NCBI GenBank assembly: GCA_963781785.1
Contig: CAWAHD010000002.1
Location: forward strand, 4,340,001 to 4,404,000
Source of the DNA: CAWAHD01 sp963781785
GTDB lineage: Bacteria > Planctomycetota > Planctomycetia > Isosphaerales > Isosphaeraceae
Length of the DNA stretch: 64,000 bases
Direction: 5' to 3'
Shown here: positions 37,939 to 46,766 of the stretch, in pieces
Position numbering within the stretch: the first letter of the stretch is position 1
Layout of the letters: each line of letters starts with the position of its first letter
Made by a program: the position numbers and the translations under genes
Notes under the pieces: generated by a model
Told to the model about the DNA's origin: nothing
Seen by the model: the letters and a program-made list of their open reading frames with translations, nothing else
Database searches by the model: none

Positions 37939-38904
37939 TCATTTCACCCTGAGTTGAAAACGCTGCTCACCGATCTGGAACTGGGCCACGGACTCCACCG
38001 TGATCTGCGGCATTCGCAGCCACAGGCCATTGGGCGTCTTGTGATGCTCGGCGTGCCAGGTCCCGCGAGATCCTCCGCGGTACAGCCGGACGTGCCGCGG
38101 CTCGCAGAAAGGGTCGTCCGGCCGGCTGATCGGGCACGAAGGGTCCGAGCCGATCCAGTACTCGTTGCTGGTGAGGAGCAACCGGTTGCCGATGTCCGAG
38201 CCGATCAACTCGGTCACAGCCGCCGGCCGGAATGGGCTAGCGCCCTCATCCAAGCCACGCGTCTCACCGAATCCACCTTCGTTGGCAATACCGTCGACCG
38301 TTGGTCCTGCGTCGGTGTGCGGCGCGTCGAAGCGGTAACGCCCATTGCCCACTAAAAACTCGGCCTTGTCGGCCAGGGCCGTCCGGCTGACGCGGACGTA
38401 CATGCCGTGCGTGCTCTGGAGGTCGGTGACGACATACCGGTGCAGCCCGCCGACAACCTGGTGCGTGATTTCGAGGTGGCGGGCCGAGATCCGGCCGTCG
38501 AGAGGGATGCAAAAGTCCCCCTCAGTGCGGCCGATGATGAAGCGATGATCGCGAATGCGGATCACCTCGCCGTCGGTCTTGCCGTCGTCAAACACTGTCA
38601 GCACGGCCACCGGTGGGCGGATGGTCGGCCGGAAGGGGACTGCGGAGCGTGCCTTGGGGGTCGCAGGCGCAGGCGAGACCTGTTCAGGGGGCTCGACCGC
38701 GACCGAGGGCCCCGGCTGCCGTCCCTTGTGGCCGGAGAGGAGTGCATGTCGAATATCGTCGTCAGTTTCGAGTACGGTGCCGGACCGTTCGATCGGTTGC
38801 TGGCCGGCCGGTTGCCGTGCGGACAGGTTGGCACCGGGCTCGATCTGAGTGCGGGAATGCTCGACGGGAGGGTCGGGGTGCCCAGGCTTTGGTGGTTGGG
38901 GCAT
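37939..38904 (-). CDS. Double FHA-domain cytoplasmic protein
   Basis: A 321-residue soluble protein. Residues 1-95 are Pro-rich and disordered. FHA domain 1 lies at ~97-190 (FIIGRTEGDFCIPLDGRISA with RHLEITHQ, then LQSTHGMYV), in which Thr-His replaces the usual Ser-Asn before Gly. FHA-like domain 2 (~240-320: LTSNEYWIGSDPSCPI, CEPRHVRLYR, KTPNGLWLR) is weaker. No membrane segment is present. The protein probably reads phosphothreonine marks made by the adjacent kinases (inference). It is on the same strand as kinase B and starts about 95 bp after the stop that ends the kinase B 3' extension. Confidence 0.8.
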   Translation of the reverse strand: MPQPPKPGHPDPPVEHSRTQIEPGANLSARQPAGQQPIERSGTVLETDDDIRHALLSGHKGRQPGPSVAVEPPEQVSPAPATPKARSAVPFRPTIRPPVAVLTVFDDGKTDGEVIRIRDHRFIIGRTEGDFCIPLDGRISARHLEITHQVVGGLHRYVVTDLQSTHGMYVRVSRTALADKAEFLVGNGRYRFDAPHTDAGPTVDGIANEGGFGETRGLDEGASPFRPAAVTELIGSDIGNRLLLTSNEYWIGSDPSCPISRPDDPFCEPRHVRLYRGGSRGTWHAEHHKTPNGLWLRMPQITVESVAQFQIGEQRFQLRVK

Positions 38905-38999
38905 GATCAGCGTCGCTTTGTTCAGATGACGAGTGCAGAACTATGATTCCTCGGTCGCCGACGCTCTGTTATACGGACCGTCGCGGAAGTGATCCAGTA

Positions 39000-39344
39000 T
39001 CATCGAAGATTGAGCTCTCCGTCGCCCACGTTCGTGCGACCGTTCCCATAATCTCCCTCAAACTTGATTCGAATCCTTTTAGCCTGAAGTTTGCCTTTCA
39101 TACTCATCCGGCAATTGGGATTATGGTTCGGCCGCTCACTCCAAGTGATCGCATCTCCGTCAATTTCGCCTTCGACTTCCGCCCGATTTCGGCCTGCGCC
39201 GTTGTCGAAGACATGCCCTTTGAACTTTGGACCAGCGCGTTCGCGGATGTGAAGTTCATAGCTCACCGTAACACCGCCGTACACGCCGCTTCGGTACGAC
39301 CGATTAGCCACCCAGGCCGTTCCAGCCTGGAGCGCGTCGGCAAC
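39000..39344 (-). pseudogene. In-frame 3' extension of kinase B after a TAG stop (beta-rich sensor domain)
   Basis: Directly after the TAG that ends kinase B, the same frame stays open for about 114 codons. It encodes GTAWVANRSYRSGVYGGV, SYELHIRERAGPKFKGHVFD, AEVEGEIDGDAITWSE, and IKFEGDYGNG to NLR. This matches, block by block, the beta-rich domain in kinase A (GSVWVGIRRFD, CELKITSR, KVEGAVNGETVKF). So a whole domain has been cut from kinase B by one nonsense codon, or is made by readthrough, or is expressed separately from an internal start such as GTG 39311. The similarity is visible by eye; which option holds is unknown. Confidence 0.65.
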
Positions 39345-42300
39345 CTACTCGTTCTCAGCCCTTCGTTGGGCGGTGGGTTTTCGCGGGCCTGTAGCCGGCA
39401 GCTCGTTGATCAGTATCTCCTGAATCTGGACGTTGGAGTCGTATCCGCAAAGCATAGCGATGCCACCGACCGCGTAAGTTTTGGCGGGATCGGTGAAGTC
39501 GAGTACTGTCCTCCCATTGAGCGACGTGGTGATTCGGTCGCCGATTGCTGAGATTTCGATGGTGTACCATTGGTTGACTTCGAGCGATAGCGGCTCGGCT
39601 TTTTGATCAAAATCAATTCGCGCACCGTATCGAGGCTCCGTCGCTTTTCCGATGCTCCCGGTCGGAACATCATTCATTGCGGCCCAGGCGACCTGGTAAC
39701 CGCTCATGTTTTCGTCGGCGCCCGTATGCCGGATTTCAATTCGTCCGGCTCCTTTCGATGGATAACGAAGCTTGACGCGAAGACGAAAGTTTGTGAAATC
39801 CCGCCGATCTGTAAGAAGGACGGCGGGTCCCCGTTCGCCGCCCCCACGTCCTTCCAGAACCCCATTCACCACCTCCCACTCGCTGCCATTTGGGAGAATA
39901 TCCTTCCAGCCCGAAAGGTCTTGGCCGTTGAACAGAGGCAGGAAAACTCCTTGACCCCGTGCGATCAAGTTTCCGTCTGCTCGCGCGGGATCCGCTCGAT
40001 CCTGCTGGACGACCGTAGGTTCGACATTGGCCCTACTATCCCCAAGTTTCACGGCCTTCTCGAAATCCGCCGTTTCCTTCTGAATTATCTCTGACGAACT
40101 GATGAAGAGGACTCCCTCCTTGACGATATACGCCAAATCAAGCTGTTTCAGCAAGAGGCGTAACGTTGTCTTGAGCGGAACGTCTTCAAGGTCGAGATTC
40201 CTAACCTTTGAGCTCATCGTCTTTTCCGCCTCCCGGAGTCCCGCGGGATGAACGAATATCCCAACCCCGGCGCCGGTCTCACCATTCCGTGTGGTCTTCT
40301 TTATGTGTTCGATCACATCTTCGAGCGGTGTTTCCGTTTCAAACGGCATCCGAGTCGGCCTCTCGAGAATATCCAGGGTTTCCTTGGTACTCGGCGTGGC
40401 ATCACCGGCGAAGTTCGGTGCTTCCTTGCGCACGTTTTCGATTCCAGAGATCGAGCTGATGATCAGGACGTCATCCTTGACGCAATAAGCCAGATCCAAT
40501 TGATCGAGCATCAACTTCAGTGTGAAGCGCAACGGCTTGTCCGGAAGATCGATATTTCTGAACGTTGAGTTCATGGTCTTATCGGCCGCCGAAAGGCCCA
40601 ATGGATCGACATAAATGGGAATGCCCGGCTTATTTGAATCTTTGGTTTCCTGCTTGATGTATTTGAGACCGTCGTCCAGAGTGGTCTCATCGGGAAACTT
40701 CATTGGGATTGGCTTTTCGAGTGCGTCGAGGATGGCCTTAGTACGGAGAGAAACTTCGTTGAGGTCGGAAGAGTTCTGATTAGATCCCGCCTCCCTAGTG
40801 TCGCCTCTGACCGCGACTAACGGTTCTAGACGTACTGAGACCTCCTGCGTTCCGTCCGCCTTGACGAGCACAACCTCTGGTCCGAAAACCTTGAGTCCGT
40901 CCTTGATCACTTCAAGTTTGCGTTGACCCGGTACGGCTCGGATTTGCACGGGCTTTCGGTCGCCCGGCCAGTTGAAAATGATTCTGGTGCCGTCGACCAG
41001 GATTTCGGCGTCTTTCGGGACGTTCTCCAGCACAATCACTCCGTCTGGCGTCTGGACCTTCAACGCCCACACGACGAAGAGCCCAAGCAACAACACAGCG
41101 GCGGCTACCGACGGCCACACCCATGGAGGCCGCCGCGTTTGCTTTATGGACGGAGCTGTGTCAGTTGAGGTCCCCTCATTCCGGAGTTCGACAAGGCTTT
41201 CCCATACTTGCTCGGGCCGGGCTGTAGTAACGGCGCTCCTCAGTGGGGATACCGGTGTCGTCGTTGACGCGGGGTGAGTCGCTACGGGATCCCGGCCAGC
41301 GGGTGTCCCGACCGTCCCCGGCTGTTCGACCCGCGAAAATTCGCCGATCGAATTCCTGACGCCTGTTCCATCCTTCTTGAAGAACGGCGTCAATGCCTGC
41401 GCCACTTCGTTCGGAGTCTGAAACCGCCGCCCCGGATCCTTGGCCATCATTTTGGCGACCAATGCCGCCAGTTCCGCCGGGACTTCCGGACGCACAAAAT
41501 TGAGCGGGTCGGCATCCCGCGAAATGTGTGCCTGGTACGTATCGTAGAGCGAGCTGGTCTGAAACGGCGGGCGGCCGGTCAAAAGGTGGTACAGTGTGCC
41601 GCCAAGGCTGTAAATATCCGCCCGGATGTCGGCACTCGGCGCATCAATGATTTGTTCCGGAGCAATGTAGTCTGGGGTGCCGAGCACTTGTCCGTCCGAG
41701 GTCAATCGCAGGTCAACCTTCTCTTCGCGAGTCACCCGGGCCAAGCCGAAATCGAGGATCTTGACGATCGCCTTGTCCTTCCGGCGCGATAACATCAGGT
41801 TACCCGGCTTGATGTCCCGATGCACCAGGTCCTCTTCGTGAGCATGTTGCAGTCCCAAGGCCGCCTCGTGAACGAAGAAGCATGCGTGAGCGACCGGAAG
41901 CGCTCCTTTTGCCTTGACCATCCGGGACAGATCCAACCCCTCGACATATTCCATCGCGAAGACAATGCTGTCGCCGATGCGTGTGGCGTGGTACGCCGTC
42001 ACAATGTTGGGGTGGCGTAGCTGGCCGACAGCCCGGATCTCCCGGTGAAACCGCTCGAGTACCCCGGGCCGTTCCATGAGGTGCCGGCTCATGACTTTGA
42101 GCACCTCATCTCGCCCCATCAATTTATTGTGAGCCAGGTACACCACCCCCATGCCGCCTCGGCCGAGCTCGCGTTTGATCTCGTAGTCAGGGTGATCGGC
42201 CAGACCCGGCGGTAATGTCTCGGCCGACGGCGGCGCGACCGCGACAGCAGGTGCCGCGTCGATCAGGGACGCGCCGAATTGCGATTTGTCGGTAGCCGAG

Positions 42301-42494
42301 CTCTTTGGCCGTTCGTGTGCACCGCGCAGCCGGCCGAGAAAGCTGTCGGACGACATCTCCGCGACCCGGCGCTGACAATCCGGGCACGAACTCAAGTGGT
42401 TGTTCACCGATTCCGCCGAGGCATCATCGAGCTTGCCCAGGCCGTATGATTGCAGGGTCTGCCCACTCGGGTGGACGACATCGTTGGCGCCCAT
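39345..42494 (-). CDS. Transmembrane Ser/Thr protein kinase B with STN-like repeats and DUF1080 domain
   Basis: A 1,049-residue protein. HLSSCPDC zinc-finger-like motif near 33, kinase domain at ~100-355 (GRGGMGVVYLA, HRDIKPGNLML, DFGLAR, APEQ), and a membrane helix at ~465 (WPSVAAAVLLLGLFVVWAL). Outside lies a PEGA-like domain (VIVLENVPKDAEILVDG), then two copies of a secretin/STN-like unit (LDDGLKYIKQETKD, PLRFTLKLMLDQLDLAY, and PLEDVIEHIKKTT, PLKTTLRLLLKQLDLAY). A DUF1080/laminin-G-like fold follows (FLPLFNGQDLSGWKD, FTNFRLRVKLRYP). The kinase core is identical at DNA level to that of kinase C over ~648 bp. The frame continues past the TAG stop (39000-39344). Confidence 0.88.
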   Translation of the reverse strand: MGANDVVHPSGQTLQSYGLGKLDDASAESVNNHLSSCPDCQRRVAEMSSDSFLGRLRGAHERPKSSATDKSQFGASLIDAAPAVAVAPPSAETLPPGLADHPDYEIKRELGRGGMGVVYLAHNKLMGRDEVLKVMSRHLMERPGVLERFHREIRAVGQLRHPNIVTAYHATRIGDSIVFAMEYVEGLDLSRMVKAKGALPVAHACFFVHEAALGLQHAHEEDLVHRDIKPGNLMLSRRKDKAIVKILDFGLARVTREEKVDLRLTSDGQVLGTPDYIAPEQIIDAPSADIRADIYSLGGTLYHLLTGRPPFQTSSLYDTYQAHISRDADPLNFVRPEVPAELAALVAKMMAKDPGRRFQTPNEVAQALTPFFKKDGTGVRNSIGEFSRVEQPGTVGTPAGRDPVATHPASTTTPVSPLRSAVTTARPEQVWESLVELRNEGTSTDTAPSIKQTRRPPWVWPSVAAAVLLLGLFVVWALKVQTPDGVIVLENVPKDAEILVDGTRIIFNWPGDRKPVQIRAVPGQRKLEVIKDGLKVFGPEVVLVKADGTQEVSVRLEPLVAVRGDTREAGSNQNSSDLNEVSLRTKAILDALEKPIPMKFPDETTLDDGLKYIKQETKDSNKPGIPIYVDPLGLSAADKTMNSTFRNIDLPDKPLRFTLKLMLDQLDLAYCVKDDVLIISSISGIENVRKEAPNFAGDATPSTKETLDILERPTRMPFETETPLEDVIEHIKKTTRNGETGAGVGIFVHPAGLREAEKTMSSKVRNLDLEDVPLKTTLRLLLKQLDLAYIVKEGVLFISSSEIIQKETADFEKAVKLGDSRANVEPTVVQQDRADPARADGNLIARGQGVFLPLFNGQDLSGWKDILPNGSEWEVVNGVLEGRGGGERGPAVLLTDRRDFTNFRLRVKLRYPSKGAGRIEIRHTGADENMSGYQVAWAAMNDVPTGSIGKATEPRYGARIDFDQKAEPLSLEVNQWYTIEISAIGDRITTSLNGRTVLDFTDPAKTYAVGGIAMLCGYDSNVQIQEILINELPATGPRKPTAQRRAENE
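41361..42008 (-). repeat. Identical kinase-core block, copy 1
   Basis: About 648 bp that I read as base-for-base identical to 44677-45324 in kinase C, whereas flanking parts of the two genes differ clearly. It covers most of the kinase catalytic domain and points to recent gene conversion. Confidence 0.85.
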
Positions 42495-42551
42495 AACGCG
42501 ATCTCCGTGATGTTGATAGTTTCGATATTGATCGGTCAGCGACTAATAAGG

Positions 42552-42660
42552 AAAGGCCTCAACAACGTACAATCCGCCGTGAAAAATCAGAATATGCCAA
42601 AAAACGTCGGCGATCTACCCGTAACTACTTGGAATCTCACGACTTGGACGATCGAACGCC
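42552..42660 (-). repeat. Sigma-3'-end repeat R7 (diverged)
   Basis: A weak copy upstream of kinase B: AAAGGCC, then GAAAAATCAGAAT, CCAAAAAACGTCGGCGAT and a CTTGG.CGA ending align with R4. The sigma frame is broken. It lies 58 bp before the kinase B start. Confidence 0.55.
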
Positions 42661-43190
42661 AAATTGTGGCAGCTAGTTTCTGGCGCTTCGACCCCGCCTC
42701 GACCGGCAATTTGAGCCACGACTAGGAATTCCTGATTGGCAGCAGGCGCTCTCGCTTTGAATTGGCGGCGGCGTCGCAGCAGCATGCCGCAGCCGAACCC
42801 GAAAGTACTGCCGCCCGCAAATGGGAACGGCTTTCGGACTCGCCGACTTTCGGGCTGCAACCCGTTATTGTTGAAATCTCTCCCGGGCGGCCCCGTGGAG
42901 GCGATTCGCGCTTCGAGAGCACGCGAATTGGCTTGGCCGCGAATTAAACCAACGCTAGATCGTCGTCGATGACCTGACGGCAGATCGCCGCCATGCGCGA
43001 GTTTAGCGCGACGACAAGAACCGACGGGGCATCGCAATCGCTCGTTCGCGCAACGGTCTATGGTCGCGAATCCAGAAAGTCAGTCTCGGGCGCGGCGGTT
43101 TTCTTCGGTGCGGCGAGCAGCGGCTCTTCTCTAAAGCACTTTAGCGAGCCACTCAAACAGTTGTTCACAGCGAGATTAACCGGAACTGAG
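42661..43190. other. Gene-poor stretch between kinases B and C
   Basis: About 530 bp. Several open frames overlap here (for example 42736-42972 plus and 42615-43037 minus), but none shows a recognisable domain, a good ribosome-binding site or normal codon use. It is probably decayed DNA. I see no RNA gene. Confidence 0.4.
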
Positions 43191-43415
43191 TCACCGCGGC
43201 CCCGTCAGCCGCTGTTGTAACTCTCGTTCTTGCAGTTCAGCCACCACAGCGCTGCGCATCGTCTCGCCGAACATTGTATTCATTTGCGTACAAAGCATGT
43301 TTTGCTCGTTGTCGCGCAACGTGCGCTTGTAAGCCTCCACCTTTTTCTTGAATTGCTGGGCGACCCAAATCGGGAAATGGCAACGATTCGCGACAAAATG
43401 GGCCGTTGCCTTCAC
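43191..43415 (-). CDS. Small hypothetical protein after kinase C
   Basis: A possible 74-residue protein starting at GTG 43415 (MKATAHFVANRCHFPIWVAQ) and ending QERELQQRLTGPR; mostly helical and basic with no known domain. It lies 40 bp after the kinase C stop on the same strand. Its lower GC content and lack of clear RBS make it doubtful; it may be a fragment of a lost gene. Confidence 0.3.
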   Translation of the reverse strand: MKATAHFVANRCHFPIWVAQQFKKKVEAYKRTLRDNEQNMLCTQMNTMFGETMRSAVVAELQERELQQRLTGPR

Positions 43416-43455
43416 GGATTCTTCGCGTCGTCGACTAACCCATCGTCGCCTTCAA

Positions 43456-45807
43456 CTAATGAGAGATACTTAGCGGCTTGACTCTAACATTCCTAAATCG
43501 AACGAATCCGGTCCCCCACGATCGCTCGAGCCCAATTCGTCCCATCTGATTTTGCAGTCCCGCAGAGAGTTTCCTGCCCGCGAGCATGCTTTTGATACGC
43601 TCTTTGCCAAGCTGTCGACCATTTAGCGAGACTCGTAGAAACTCTTCTTCCATCTCGATCTCCATATCGTTCCACACGCCTTCCGGCCTTATCTCCGGGT
43701 TGGGACGTATCCGATGAACATTGTAGCCCGATTCGCCGTGATCTCGAATGGTCACCGCTCCCATGGCACTCCTTGTCCGATCGAGAAAAACCCAAAGAGA
43801 GGCTTCATTATCTGTTGCCCACAAGTCCACGGCACCCGTTGTCCCTTCATCCACAAGGAACTGCAATCGTAAAACAAAACGCGAGTAGGTCTGTCTCGAC
43901 AACAGCCTACAATTCTGTGGCCCGCCCTCGGCGGTAATATTCCCGTCCTCAACAGTCCATTGGCATTGACCGTTTGAGTCTCCCATCCAGCCAGAGAAGT
44001 CCTTGCCGTTGAATAGTGACACGAATCCGGCCGCTCCTGCGTCGTCATTAGGCGTCGGTTCCATTCTCGCATGCGAGCTCCCGGTCACTTTCTGATCGGT
44101 CGTCTCAGCATTCGCCGCAACCGGGCGCTCGAGGCGCATGCGCAACCTCTCGCGTTCGCCGGTGGCGAGCACGACTTCTTCGGCCAGCCACTCGTCATCG
44201 CCCTTCTTGACCTTCACTCTGTGCGGTTTGTCGGGGGTAACCGTAATTTCACCCGGCTTACCATCGCCGGGCCATTTCACCTTCACCTCGTTGCCGTCGA
44301 CGAAGATTTTTGCATCGTTTGGGAGGTTCTCCAACACGATCACGCCTTCCGCGGTCGTAACTCTCAACTCTCCTCCCGCGAACCACGTGGCGAACACCCC
44401 AAGCACCAACACAGCAACCGCCACCGACCTCCACACCCACGGAGGCCGCTGGGTTGCCTTTACGGACCGAGCGGCATCAATTGAGCTCCCCTCATTCCGG
44501 GGTTCGACGAGGCTCTCCCAAACCTGCTCGGGTCGGCCTGCGGAGACCGCGTTCTTCGACGGGGGTTTCGGTGTCATAGTTGACGTGGGCTGAGTCGCCA
44601 CGGGATCGCCGCGCCCCAGTGCTCGGTCCGTCTCCGGCTGTTCGACCCGCGAAACTTCGCCGATGGAATTCCTGGCGCCTGTTCCATCCTTCTTGAAGAA
44701 CGGCGTCAATGCCTGCGCCACTTCGTTCGGAGTCTGAAACCGCCGCCCCGGATCCTTGGCCATCATTTTGGCGACCAATGCCGCCAGTTCCGCCGGGACT
44801 TCCGGACGCACAAAATTGAGCGGGTCGGCATCCCGCGAAATGTGTGCCTGGTACGTATCGTAGAGCGAGCTGGTCTGAAACGGCGGGCGGCCGGTCAAAA
44901 GGTGGTACAGTGTGCCGCCAAGGCTGTAAATATCCGCCCGGATGTCGGCACTCGGCGCATCAATGATTTGTTCCGGAGCAATGTAGTCTGGGGTGCCGAG
45001 CACTTGTCCGTCCGAGGTCAATCGCAGGTCAACCTTCTCTTCGCGAGTCACCCGGGCCAAGCCGAAATCGAGGATCTTGACGATCGCCTTGTCCTTCCGG
45101 CGCGATAACATCAGGTTACCCGGCTTGATGTCCCGATGCACCAGGTCCTCTTCGTGAGCATGTTGCAGTCCCAAGGCCGCCTCGTGAACGAAGAAGCATG
45201 CGTGAGCGACCGGAAGCGCTCCTTTTGCCTTGACCATCCGGGACAGATCCAACCCCTCGACATATTCCATCGCGAAGACAATGCTGTCGCCGATGCGTGT
45301 GGCGTGGTACGCCGTCACAATGTTCGGGTGGCGAAGCTGGCCGACAGCCCGGATCTCGCGGTGAAACCGCTCGAGTACCCCGGGCCGTTCCATGAGGTGC
45401 CGGCTCATGACTTTGAGCACCTCATCTCGCCCCATCAGTTTGTTATGGGCGAGGTACACCACCCCCATGCCGCCTCGGCCGAGTTCGCGCTTGACCTCGT
45501 AGTCAGGGTGATCGGCCAGAGCCGGAGGTAATGTCTCGGCCGGCGGCGGAGCCGTAGCGGTCGCGACCTCGCTACCCTGCGTCCCGCCAGGTCGCGACCG
45601 GCCAAGTGTCGATTCGCCCGCGGGCTTCTGAACGTCCCGAACGCGTTCCAGGAAGCTATCGGCCGACATCTCGGCGACCCGATTGCGACAATCCGGGCAC
45701 TGCTCGAGATGCTTGTTGACCGCCTCCGCCGAACGGTCGTCGAGCTTGCCCAGGCCGTACGACGAGAGGGTCTGGTCAGTCGGATGCGAGGTTCGATTGG
45801 CGTCCAT
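43456..45807 (-). CDS. Transmembrane Ser/Thr protein kinase C with PEGA-like and DUF1080-like domains
   Basis: A 783-residue protein. HLEQCPDC motif near 35, kinase domain at ~95-355 (GRGGMGVVYLA, HRDIKPGNLML, DFGLAR, APEQ), a membrane helix at ~460 (WRSVAVAVLVLGVFATWFA), a PEGA-like domain (VIVLENLPNDAKIFVDG), and a C-terminal DUF1080-like jelly roll (FVSLFNGKDFSGWMGD, YSRFVLRLQFLVDE, RVSLNGRQL). It lacks the STN-like units of kinase B. The N-terminal ~95 residues match kinase A, the kinase core is identical to kinase B, and the outer part resembles B but differs, so the gene is a mosaic. ATG 45807 starts the conserved block. Repeat R4 lies 45 bp upstream. Confidence 0.88.
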   Translation of the reverse strand: MDANRTSHPTDQTLSSYGLGKLDDRSAEAVNKHLEQCPDCRNRVAEMSADSFLERVRDVQKPAGESTLGRSRPGGTQGSEVATATAPPPAETLPPALADHPDYEVKRELGRGGMGVVYLAHNKLMGRDEVLKVMSRHLMERPGVLERFHREIRAVGQLRHPNIVTAYHATRIGDSIVFAMEYVEGLDLSRMVKAKGALPVAHACFFVHEAALGLQHAHEEDLVHRDIKPGNLMLSRRKDKAIVKILDFGLARVTREEKVDLRLTSDGQVLGTPDYIAPEQIIDAPSADIRADIYSLGGTLYHLLTGRPPFQTSSLYDTYQAHISRDADPLNFVRPEVPAELAALVAKMMAKDPGRRFQTPNEVAQALTPFFKKDGTGARNSIGEVSRVEQPETDRALGRGDPVATQPTSTMTPKPPSKNAVSAGRPEQVWESLVEPRNEGSSIDAARSVKATQRPPWVWRSVAVAVLVLGVFATWFAGGELRVTTAEGVIVLENLPNDAKIFVDGNEVKVKWPGDGKPGEITVTPDKPHRVKVKKGDDEWLAEEVVLATGERERLRMRLERPVAANAETTDQKVTGSSHARMEPTPNDDAGAAGFVSLFNGKDFSGWMGDSNGQCQWTVEDGNITAEGGPQNCRLLSRQTYSRFVLRLQFLVDEGTTGAVDLWATDNEASLWVFLDRTRSAMGAVTIRDHGESGYNVHRIRPNPEIRPEGVWNDMEIEMEEEFLRVSLNGRQLGKERIKSMLAGRKLSAGLQNQMGRIGLERSWGTGFVRFRNVRVKPLSISH
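44677..45324 (-). repeat. Identical kinase-core block, copy 2
   Basis: Partner of 41361-42008, offset 3,316 bp in the same orientation. The first mismatch beyond the block is at 45325 (C versus G). Confidence 0.85.
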
Positions 45808-45851
45808 CGGTCGGTCTCCAGCGACGGGTCGAGTGACTGCTTCTGAAGATG

Positions 45852-45958
45852 AAAGGCCGGTTCGCCAGCGAACCTGTCGCAAAAATGCGAATCTACCACA
45901 AAAGGTCGCCGGCTTCCTCCCTTAACCGCTTGACCACCCGAGATTTGGCGAGGATGAC
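45852..45958 (-). repeat. Sigma-3'-end repeat R4
   Basis: A clear copy: the minus strand reads VILAKSRVVKRLREEAGD then LLW and stop. It is 45 bp before kinase C on one side and 242 bp before hicB copy 2 on the other. Confidence 0.87.
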
Positions 45959-46093
45959 ATGCTGGCTGACCTGGGCTAAACTGGTGGTGCGGATCGGCCG
46001 CTCGGGAATGTGGCACTCCAAGCAGCCGGGCTCTCGAATGGTCCGAATGGGTAATGATCCCGAAGTATTGACCTGATCTAAGGGGTATCCGTC

Positions 46094-46393
46094 ATGTCCA
46101 AGACGATCAAGCCCCACTCCGAAACCGGCGGCGGCCGCCGTCGCGCCTCGCCAGAATCGGCCGTGGCCAATTGCGACCACCCGATCACCCTGGATGTCAT
46201 GGTACGGCTCCAGGCGATCGCCCTCCCCGAGGCGGACGGCGGCTTCACCGTCGTCATCCCGGCGCTAGGCTGCGCGACCCAAGGCGACACGATCGAGGAA
46301 GCCCAAGCCAACGCCGCTGAAGCGGCGGAGGGCTGGCTGACGTCTCAGCACAAACGAATGAAAGACGAGGCGATTCGAGCAACCCAGGGATGA
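46094..46393 (+). CDS. hicB: HicB antitoxin, copy 2
   Basis: A 99-residue HicB-type antitoxin, which binds and blocks the HicA RNase and usually represses its own operon. The partial RNase-H-like fold is at ~35-95 (VMVRLQAIALPEADGGFTVV, IPALGCATQGDTIEEAQANA, AEGWLTSQ). The first ~35 residues are basic and unstructured (KPHSETGGGRRRASPES), four residues longer than in copy 1. AAGGGG lies 9 bases before ATG 46094. The order antitoxin-toxin with a 4-base overlap to hicA is unlike the classical hicA-hicB order but common in this subfamily. It is intact, unlike copy 1. Confidence 0.9.
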   Translation: MSKTIKPHSETGGGRRRASPESAVANCDHPITLDVMVRLQAIALPEADGGFTVVIPALGCATQGDTIEEAQANAAEAAEGWLTSQHKRMKDEAIRATQG

Positions 46394-46597
46394 AACCGAT
46401 CTCAGGGAAGCGGTTGGGTCAGTTGCTGAAATCGCGGGGTTGGGTCCTCGATCACATTAACGGGTCGCATCACGTTTACACGCATCCGGACGCTCCCCGG
46501 CCGATCCCGGTGCCGGTGCACGGCAATCGGGACCTTCGCATCGGAACTCAGCGCCTCCATCATGCGAGAAGCGGGCCTCACGGACGACGATCTCTAA
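46390..46597 (+). pseudogene. hicA: HicA toxin, copy 2 (3' frame break)
   Basis: HicA mRNA interferase with the catalytic His region intact (INGSHHVYTHPDAPRPIPV). The C-terminal codons shift after RIGTQR: the text has CAGCGCCTCCATC, whereas copy 1 has CAGCGATCCATC and reads RSIMREAGL to DDL. Removing one base gives the expected end at 46595-46597. As written, the frame runs on to 46671 with an unrelated tail. The missing part is only the last ~14 residues, so the toxin could still fold, or the indel may be an assembly error. Confidence 0.82.
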
Positions 46598-46606
46598 CGA
46601 GGACAA

Positions 46607-46640
46607 AAAGGCCGGTTCCGCAGCGAACCTGTCTCGAAAA
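46607..46640 (-). repeat. Sigma-3'-end repeat R5 (partial)
   Basis: Only the distal ~34 bp of the repeat remain (AAAGGCCGGTTCCGCAGCG then AACCTGTCTCGAAAA). It starts 10 bp after the hicA stop, as R2 does after hicA copy 1 (9 bp). Confidence 0.75.
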
Positions 46641-46766
46641 AGGCAAAAAAGCTCGAAATCCTCCGCTCTGAAGAGTTTCCAGTATTCCAAAAAGACTCCC
46701 GGAACAAGCGATGATCCGATACCATAAGGTTCTCGTACCGTTCAAGTTGGAAATCGGGGTTCACCA

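Noticed and set aside
42615..43037. 140-residue minus-strand frame between kinases B and C
   Set aside because: No domain, no ribosome-binding site, and it overlaps the diverged R7 repeat; probably decayed DNA.
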